From assembly GCA_031267685.1 (NCBI GenBank), contig JAIRYV010000019.1, positions 1 to 38,963 of the forward strand: a DNA stretch of 38,963 nt. The letters run 5' to 3'. Positions 33,236-38,963 of the stretch are shown one piece after another. Both the position numbers and the translations under genes were made by a program. Each line of letters starts with the position of its first letter. The first letter of the stretch is position 1. Source of the stretch: Treponema sp. (GTDB lineage: Bacteria > Spirochaetota > Spirochaetia > Treponematales > Breznakiellaceae). The notes beneath the pieces were generated by a model. The model had not been told where the DNA came from and searched no databases. It saw only the letters and a list, made by a program, of their open reading frames with translations.

Positions 33236-36200
33236 ATGGTAAAGCAGAAAAATGTTTACTTCTTCGGCGATGGCGCTGCGGAGGGCGACGGAAGTATGCG
33301 GGACATTCTTGGTGGCAAGGGTATTGGATTGGCCGAAATGACCAATCTTGGAATTCCCGTGCCTCCAGGATTCACCATTTCAACGGAAGTTTGCGGAGCG
33401 TATTACGCAAACCATGAAAAGTACCCAGAGGGGCTTAAAGAGGATGTGGGAAAAAATCTCAAAAGGCTCGAAAAGCTTATGGGTAAACGCCTGGGCGATA
33501 GCGACGATCCACTTCTGGTATCGGTGCGTTCCGGTGCGGCAATTTCCATGCCTGGTATGATGGATACCATTCTCAATCTGGGCATGAATGACAAAGCAGT
33601 ACGTGGACTTGCGGAAAAGACAGGCAAACCCCGTTTTGCGTGGGACGCTTATCGCCGTTTTATCCAGATGTATGGTGATGTGGTCATGCATATACCCAGC
33701 GAGGAATTCGAGAGCGCGCTTAGCGCTATAAAAAAGGCGAAGGGCGCTCGTCTTGACACCGATTTGAATGAGGGCGACCTGGAAGAACTGGTTGCTACAT
33801 ACAAGAAAATCGTTAAAGGCAATACAGGTAAAGATTTCCCGCAGGACCCGCTCGATCAGCTCTGGGGTGCGATTGGCGCGGTGTTTGGCTCGTGGATGAA
33901 TGAGCGTGCCATTAAATACCGCCAGTTTAACGGTATTAAAGAGGACGATCTTAAGGGAACCGCAGTAAACATTCAGTCCATGGTGTTTGGGAATTTTGGC
34001 GAAGATTCGGGAACCGGCGTATGTTTCAGTCGCGATCCATCAACGGGCGAAAGAGTGTTCTATGGTGAATACCTGATGAACGCCCAGGGCGAGGATGTGG
34101 TAGCTGGCGTCAGAACGCCGGAGAAACTTTCCACGCTGGAACGGGAAAATAAAGCACTTTACGACCAACTGGTAAAGATAAAAAACCGGCTTGAAAAACA
34201 TTTCCATGATATGCAGGATATGGAATTCACGGTTCAGCAGGGGAAACTTTTCCTCCTACAAACCAGAAACGGCAAGCGTACCGGCATGTCAGCGGTAAAA
34301 TGCGCCATTGATATGGTTAAAGAGGGGCTTATCAACAAAAAAACTGCGATCACTCGTGTTACGCCGGAACTCCTTGACCAGATTTTCCACCCCATGATCG
34401 AACCAAAAGCCCTTAAAACCGCTAAATCCTTAAGCAAAGGATTAGCCGCATCCCCGGGTGCGGCGGCTGGACAGATCGTGTTTTCCGCCAAAGACGCCGA
34501 GGAATGGCACAAACAGGGAAAGAAAGTGCTGTTGGTACGCGAACAGACCAGTCCTGAAGACATCAGCGGCATGGTGATTTCCCAGGGAATCCTCACCTCC
34601 ACTGGCGGCATGACCAGCCACGCGGCGGTCGTCGCACGCGGCATGGGCGTGCCATGTGTGGCCGGAGCCAAAGGCGTTACCGTGCAGGGAAAAAAGGTTG
34701 ATATCGGCGGCAAGAATTATAAAGAGGGCGAATGGATCACTATTGACGGGTCAACCGGCGAGGTGTATGACGGCGCGCTCCCGCTGGTTAAGCCGGAGAT
34801 TTCCAGTGATGTACAAACCTTCCTTTCATGGTGCGATGATATTCGTGCCAAATCAGTACGGGGAAAAGTGAAGGGCTTTGATGTGCGGACTAACGCGGAT
34901 CAGCCGATTGACGCTAAACGCGCGTTTGAGTTCGGCGCTCAGGGCGTTGGCCTTTGCCGTACAGAACACATGTTCTTTGATGAGGATAAACTTCTTCACT
35001 TCCGCGCCATGATTGTGGCGGACTCTGAGGAAGAACGAAAAGAGGCGCTGAAGAAAATACTTCCGCTCCAGCAGAAAGATTTCTTCGGTATCTTCAAGGC
35101 AATGGAGGGCCGGCCGGTTATTATACGCCTCTTAGACCCGCCGCTCCACGAATTCGTTCCCCATACGAAGGAAGAAGTCGCGGAACTTGCCAAACAGCTT
35201 GGCATGCATCCTAAACTACTCCAGCCCAAGATCGATAAACTGCATGAGGCAAACCCCATGCTCGGTCACCGTGGTTGTCGGCTCGCGGTAACATATCCTG
35301 AAATCTATGATATGCAGGTTGAGGCAATTGCCAGTGCCGCCGCAGATTGTGCTAAGAAAAAAATTCCGGTAACGCCGGAAATCATGATCCCCATCGTTGG
35401 CGATGAGCGGGAACTCGCCCTGATCCGCCCCCGGTCTGAAGCAATTGTGAAGCGGGTCCTTGAAAACGCTGGTGTAAAATTACACATCAAAATTGGTACC
35501 ATGATCGAAGTGCCGAGAGCGACTCTGGTTGCTGACCGGATTGCCAAATATGCTGATTTCTTCAGCTTTGGTACCAATGACCTTACTCAAATGACATTAG
35601 GGTTCAGCCGTGATGACATTGGCTCGTTCCTGCCGTCCTACCTTGAGAAAAAGGTACTCGATGTTGATCCCTTCAAGTCCATTGACGAGCTGGGCGTTGG
35701 CCAGCTTATTCAGAACGCGGTTGAGAAAGGCCGGAGTGTTAACCCTGGCCTGGGCATCGGTATTTGTGGGGAGCATGGCGGCGATCCTGCTACGATTGAC
35801 TTCTGCTACCGTGCTGGTCTGAGCTATGTGTCCTGTTCGCCCTTCCGTGTTCCGATTGCCCGCCTTGCCGGCGCTCAGGCAGTCATCAGACATGCGAGTA
35901 TAATTAGCGTGGCTGAAGTAGCAACCGCATTGAAACGGCGCAAGCGTGTGCCGGTTCCTGCTATACCACTTGAGGTGGAAATGCCGAAGCGTGGTCGTGG
36001 GCGACCACCAGTGGCCAAGCCCGTAGTGGAAGTAGTTGCCGAACCCGCAGCGCCAGTAGCGGTCGAGGTTCCGGAACCCGCAGTGCCGAAGCGTGGTCGT
36101 GGGCGACCATCAGCGGTCAAACCCGTAGTGGAAGTAGTTGCTGAACCCGCAACGCCGACGGTGTCTGACACCCCGGAACCGGCAGTGTCGAAGCGTGGTT

Positions 36201-36310
36201 TGATGGAATCCACAGGAGGCGATACCGATACGAGCAGAGAAACGCCGTCTGAAGGCACTTCCAGCAAACGGCGGAAAGTCAGGGTTGGCAGAACGCCATC
36301 CAAAGAGTAA
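33236..36310 (+). CDS. ppdK: Pyruvate, phosphate dikinase with AT-hook-like C-terminal tail
   Basis: 1,024 residues from the ATG at 33236, which has GGAGG five bases upstream. The PPDK body (about 1-885) is complete: N-terminal ATP-grasp region, swivelling domain with catalytic H462 in GGMTSHAAVVARG, and C-terminal PEP/pyruvate barrel with GTMIEVPRA, SFGTNDLTQM and GICGEHGGDP. It interconverts pyruvate and PEP using ATP/AMP and phosphate. Family members normally end soon after VPIARLAGAQAV. Here about 140 residues follow: two 34-residue repeats beginning PKRGRGRP, a third start SKRG, and a basic serine/threonine-rich end. KRGRGRP is the core of the AT-hook that binds A+T-rich DNA. The tail is in frame with no sign of error; its role is unknown. 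Confidence 0.95.
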   Translation: MVKQKNVYFFGDGAAEGDGSMRDILGGKGIGLAEMTNLGIPVPPGFTISTEVCGAYYANHEKYPEGLKEDVGKNLKRLEKLMGKRLGDSDDPLLVSVRSGAAISMPGMMDTILNLGMNDKAVRGLAEKTGKPRFAWDAYRRFIQMYGDVVMHIPSEEFESALSAIKKAKGARLDTDLNEGDLEELVATYKKIVKGNTGKDFPQDPLDQLWGAIGAVFGSWMNERAIKYRQFNGIKEDDLKGTAVNIQSMVFGNFGEDSGTGVCFSRDPSTGERVFYGEYLMNAQGEDVVAGVRTPEKLSTLERENKALYDQLVKIKNRLEKHFHDMQDMEFTVQQGKLFLLQTRNGKRTGMSAVKCAIDMVKEGLINKKTAITRVTPELLDQIFHPMIEPKALKTAKSLSKGLAASPGAAAGQIVFSAKDAEEWHKQGKKVLLVREQTSPEDISGMVISQGILTSTGGMTSHAAVVARGMGVPCVAGAKGVTVQGKKVDIGGKNYKEGEWITIDGSTGEVYDGALPLVKPEISSDVQTFLSWCDDIRAKSVRGKVKGFDVRTNADQPIDAKRAFEFGAQGVGLCRTEHMFFDEDKLLHFRAMIVADSEEERKEALKKILPLQQKDFFGIFKAMEGRPVIIRLLDPPLHEFVPHTKEEVAELAKQLGMHPKLLQPKIDKLHEANPMLGHRGCRLAVTYPEIYDMQVEAIASAAADCAKKKIPVTPEIMIPIVGDERELALIRPRSEAIVKRVLENAGVKLHIKIGTMIEVPRATLVADRIAKYADFFSFGTNDLTQMTLGFSRDDIGSFLPSYLEKKVLDVDPFKSIDELGVGQLIQNAVEKGRSVNPGLGIGICGEHGGDPATIDFCYRAGLSYVSCSPFRVPIARLAGAQAVIRHASIISVAEVATALKRRKRVPVPAIPLEVEMPKRGRGRPPVAKPVVEVVAEPAAPVAVEVPEPAVPKRGRGRPSAVKPVVEVVAEPATPTVSDTPEPAVSKRGLMESTGGDTDTSRETPSEGTSSKRRKVRVGRTPSKE
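35984..36190 (+). repeat. 102-bp coding repeat in the dikinase tail
   Basis: Units start at 35984 and 36086, with a third start at 36188 that decays after four codons. The spacing is exactly 102 bp (34 codons). Each unit encodes PKRGRGRP followed by a valine-, proline- and alanine-rich linker (KPVVEVVAEPA). Confidence 0.9.
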
Positions 36311-36320
36311 ACAGCAATAA

Positions 36321-36354
36321 AAAAAGAGGCCAGCCAGCGGGTTGGCCTCTTTTT
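36321..36354 (+). terminator. Rho-independent terminator of ppdK
   Basis: AAAAAGAGGCCA (36321-36332) and TGGCCTCTTTTT (36343-36354) form a perfect 12-bp stem ending in a T run. Confidence 0.93.
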
Positions 36355-36474
36355 TATCAAAACCGCCGTAAAGCCCATGGCATGGGAAAGCGGCACAACG
36401 GCAAAAGAAGGGACGGGAAACCGCTTGTTGACATTGAGATAAAGATAGTTTAGCTTAGTATAGAATCTTGTACT

Positions 36475-36626
36475 CGCGTAGAGCGGGGAATCACGTCTGT
36501 GGGCATGGTGGCTCTGAACCGGTGCGCAGGGCGCAGTTCACAAGGAAGAAGCAGAAAACTTGTGGAGCAAGCTGAACAATCAGCCCAAGCTACAAGCCCA
36601 TGTCTTGAGGCATAGGGGTTTCTGAC
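36475..36626 (+). mobile_element. Probable right-end relic of an IS605-type element (TnpB tail / omega-RNA-like)
   Basis: The order of GTAGAGCGGGGAATCACG, GTCTGTGGGCATG, GAAGAAGCAGAAA and a final hairpin (CCCATG with CAT-A-GGG near 36597-36617) recalls the 3' end of tnpB genes and the overlapping omega-RNA scaffold. In one frame it reads VERGITSVGMVALN and stays open to a TAG at 36613-36615, like a TnpB C-terminus without the rest. No tnpA, no tnpB body and no left end are in the window. The match is from memory of motif order, so confidence is modest. A leader RNA for thrH is the main alternative. Confidence 0.35.
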
Positions 36627-36688
36627 AACACTATAGCTTAGAGGAAACCGCCGCCAAGCACGTTAGCGACGTTTCCGAAGGAATTACA

Positions 36689-37294
36689 ATGCGTTTAGTA
36701 TGTCTTGATCTTGAAGGAGTGCTGGTTCCTGAAATCTGGATCGCGTTTGCCGAATCTACCGGAATTCCTGAATTCCGCCGAACCACCCGCGATGAGCCTG
36801 ATTATGATAAGCTGATGCGCTTCCGCATCGCCCTATTGGAACAACACGCCCTAAAACTGCCCGATATTCGGAAAGTCGCTAGTACGCTGGAGCCACTTGA
36901 AGGCGCGGCGGCCTTTACCCGAAGTCTTAGACAAAAAACCCAGTTCATTATTTTGTCCGATACCTATGTGGATTTCGCCATGCCCCTGATGGCAAAGCTG
37001 GATTTCCCGACCCTGTTCTGCAACAGCCTCGTAACCGCCCCTGATGGTAGTATTATCGGCTATCGGGTCCGTCAGCGCGACGGTAAGAAAAAAGCAGTAC
37101 AGGCATTCTCATCACTAAATATCGAAGTATTCGCTGCTGGCGATTCATTTAACGACCTCGCTATGATCCGTGAGGCAAACGCGGGCTGTCTTTTCAGGTC
37201 GCCAGCTTCCATAAGAGAATCCTGCAGCGACCTTGCCTGTGTCGAAACTTACGATGAGCTTATGGACCAGATAAATCTTTTCCTTTATCCATAA
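36689..37294 (+). CDS. thrH: Phosphoserine phosphatase / homoserine phosphotransferase ThrH
   Basis: A 201-residue HAD-family enzyme with the ThrH wording. Nucleophile D7 is in CLDLEGVLVPE, where ThrH has E-G instead of the usual D-G. S90 is in ILSDTYVDF, the lysine is in the KKKAVQ region, and GDSFND is at 151-156. Length equals ThrH. In characterised members it dephosphorylates phosphoserine and can pass the phosphate to homoserine. It could supply serine to CysE and phosphohomoserine to threonine synthesis. AAGGAA precedes the ATG. Confidence 0.9.
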   Translation: MRLVCLDLEGVLVPEIWIAFAESTGIPEFRRTTRDEPDYDKLMRFRIALLEQHALKLPDIRKVASTLEPLEGAAAFTRSLRQKTQFIILSDTYVDFAMPLMAKLDFPTLFCNSLVTAPDGSIIGYRVRQRDGKKKAVQAFSSLNIEVFAAGDSFNDLAMIREANAGCLFRSPASIRESCSDLACVETYDELMDQINLFLYP

Positions 37295-37335
37295 TCATAT
37301 CCATAATCAAATTTTCATTAACGGAGTTAAATCTT

Positions 37336-38832
37336 ATGAGTGAGTTAAATCTGATTCCACAACCAGTTTCTATCCATTATAAGGATGGGTATTTTCAATG
37401 CGCGGAATGTCCCTCCGCAAACGGCGATACGGTATTCAAGAATGAGATAGCGGTGTTCAACGAACAAATCGCCGCGCTCGGCCGTCTGAGCGCAAGCGCG
37501 CTTATCGAGTGTCGCCAGGATACGGGTCTGGCGCCTGAAGCTTATCGGCTGAGTATCACACCGCAAAAAATAGCGCTGACAGCAGCCACTGGTACTGGCG
37601 CGTATCATGGCTTACAGAGCCTGCGTCAGCTCATTCTTTTAGGCGCTGACACTGGCGCGGTATCTATCCCCTGCGTCGACATTGACGATGCTCCTCGTTT
37701 CCTGTGGCGCGGTTTCATGCTGGACACATCTCGTTATTTTTATTCGATTGACTTCACCAAGAAGCTCATTGACACCCTGTCTCTACACCATATCAACCGC
37801 TTCCACTGGCACCTCACCGACGATCAGGGCTGGCGACTTCCAGTGAAAGAGTATCCCCTACTCACCGAGATTGGCTCGCGGAAATTAAGCGTCCGTCATC
37901 AGCCCCGCGACGCGCGTTACATCGGCGGTTTCTATACTGAGGACGAAATCCGCGATCTTGTCGCCTATGCTGCAACACGTCATATCGAAATCGTGCCAGA
38001 GGTAGACCTGCCCGGCCACGCCAACGCGATACTTGCAGCCTATCCGGGTCTGGGCTGCAGCGGCGGCCCGTACCGCGTGGAGGATCGCTTCGGCATTTTT
38101 GAGGAAGTGCTTTGCGCGGGCAATGACGACATATTCGATTTGGGCGACGCAGTGTTTAATACCCTTGCCAGCCTCTTCCCCTCGAAATACGTCCATATCG
38201 GCGGTGATGAGGTATTGTACAATCATTGGCAGAAATGCCCCAAGTGCCAGAGACGGCTTGCTGAGACCAGTCTAAAAAGCCCCCGCGAACTCCAGAGCTG
38301 GATCACGGTACAGCTGGTGCAGATGCTCGCTAAACATGGCAAGATCGCCATTGGCTGGGATGAGGTGCTGGAGGATTCCCCGCAGTACCCCCTGCCGAAA
38401 GAAGTTGTGGTAATGTCATGGCGCGGCACTAAAGGCGGCATTGAGGCGAGCCGACTGGGGCATGATGTGATTATGACCCCGAACAGCGAAGGCTGTTACT
38501 TTGACTACAAGTACCGCAAAGACCCAGAGGAACCCGGTCAGCTTGGCGTATCCACAATACATCAGGTCTACCACATGAACCCCGTCAACCCTGATATGCC
38601 TGCCGACGTAGCCGCACGGGTACTAGGTGGACAGGCGAACCTCTGGTCGGAACTGATTTATGCTGGCAAAATTGCTGAGTATATGATCTTTCCTCGTCTC
38701 TGTGCTCTTGCCGAAACGGTTTGGACGCCCTCCGCCGCGAAAGATTTCGATTCTTTTACCCGCCGCCTGCCAGCGCACCAGCAACGCCTTGAGCGTCTCG
38801 GTGTTCTGCAATACCGTGGCCCCATGTATTAA
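37336..38832 (+). CDS. Beta-N-acetylhexosaminidase (GH20), apparently cytoplasmic
   Basis: A 498-residue glycoside hydrolase family 20 enzyme. An N-terminal GH20b-like domain (about 5-115) is followed by the catalytic barrel: RGFMLDTSRYF, FHWHLTDDQGWR, PEVDLPGHA and the catalytic pair D291-E292 in HIGGDE. It releases terminal GlcNAc or GalNAc by substrate-assisted catalysis. There is no signal peptide (starts MSELNLIPQP), so it probably acts on imported disaccharides such as chitobiose or peptidoglycan fragments. GGAG lies about 10 bases before the ATG. It is 41 bases after thrH, so co-transcription is possible. Confidence 0.95.
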   Translation: MSELNLIPQPVSIHYKDGYFQCAECPSANGDTVFKNEIAVFNEQIAALGRLSASALIECRQDTGLAPEAYRLSITPQKIALTAATGTGAYHGLQSLRQLILLGADTGAVSIPCVDIDDAPRFLWRGFMLDTSRYFYSIDFTKKLIDTLSLHHINRFHWHLTDDQGWRLPVKEYPLLTEIGSRKLSVRHQPRDARYIGGFYTEDEIRDLVAYAATRHIEIVPEVDLPGHANAILAAYPGLGCSGGPYRVEDRFGIFEEVLCAGNDDIFDLGDAVFNTLASLFPSKYVHIGGDEVLYNHWQKCPKCQRRLAETSLKSPRELQSWITVQLVQMLAKHGKIAIGWDEVLEDSPQYPLPKEVVVMSWRGTKGGIEASRLGHDVIMTPNSEGCYFDYKYRKDPEEPGQLGVSTIHQVYHMNPVNPDMPADVAARVLGGQANLWSELIYAGKIAEYMIFPRLCALAETVWTPSAAKDFDSFTRRLPAHQQRLERLGVLQYRGPMY

Positions 38833-38845
38833 CCCGCCAAAGGTC

Positions 38846-38963
38846 AGGTGTTAGTTCCTCTAGGACTGAGGTGTTAGTTCCTCTAGGACTGAGGTGTTAG
38901 TTCCTCTAGGACTGAGGTGTTAGTTCCTCTAGGACTGAGGTGTTAGTTCCTCTAGGACTGAGG
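38846..38963. repeat. 23-bp tandem repeat, at least 5 units, cut by the window edge
   Basis: Identical 23-bp units start at 38846, 38869, 38892, 38915 and 38938, with a sixth starting at 38961. The core AGTTCCTCTAGGACT is nearly its own reverse complement. The array begins 14 bases after the GH20 stop codon and continues beyond the window. Confidence 0.92.

Overview
The window reads like chromosome of a host-associated spirochaete, most likely a gut Treponema (inference). It is about half G+C, has strong AAGGAG ribosome sites, relaxed lipoprotein signals and many short intergenic tandem arrays. It carries pyruvate phosphate dikinase, GTP-dependent PEP carboxykinase, ThrH and nitrogenase-like genes. 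No rRNA, tRNA, CRISPR array or intact insertion sequence was seen.

Positions 1-16.5 kb form a sulfur-acquisition region. A 46-bp tandem repeat, a structured intergenic element and a strong promoter lead into a broken copy of an ABC permease gene. Then come a metal-dependent dehydrogenase, a methionine-type importer (metQ, metN, metI) and a class I aminotransferase. Serine acetyltransferase follows behind a second copy of the element. A third copy and the same promoter then precede one long operon: permease, ATPase and binding protein of the nitrate/sulfonate class, cysteine synthase, and four nitrogenase-like genes (NifB-like radical SAM, NifK-like, NifD-like, NifH-like). There are no nifE/nifN genes. 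The neighbourhood is sulfur metabolism, not nitrogen. The best reading is a reductase related to methylthio-alkane reductase that frees sulfur or a thiol from an imported compound, which O-acetylserine then captures through CysE and CysK.

Positions 16.5-19.0 kb are mostly non-coding. They hold a small gene broken by one stop codon, one orphan hypothetical gene and several strong palindromes, including one of 60 bp. Positions 19-25.3 kb carry oligoendopeptidase F, PEP carboxykinase, a UroD/MtaA-type methyltransferase-like gene and a TIM-barrel oxidoreductase-like gene. Positions 25.3-26.2 kb are a large 21-bp minisatellite. It is followed by a glucosaminidase-type lipoprotein, a hypothetical gene and glnS.

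Positions 29.6-33.1 kb (minus strand) are a second nitrate/sulfonate-class ABC operon ending in a PfkB-family kinase. Positions 33.2-36.3 kb encode a pyruvate phosphate dikinase with an unusual AT-hook-like C-terminal tail. Next come a probable relic of an IS605-type right end, thrH, a GH20 hexosaminidase without a signal peptide, and a final 23-bp tandem array running off the window.

The two most unusual items are the nitrogenase-like cassette inside a cysteine-synthesis and organosulfur-uptake operon, and the AT-hook-tailed dikinase.
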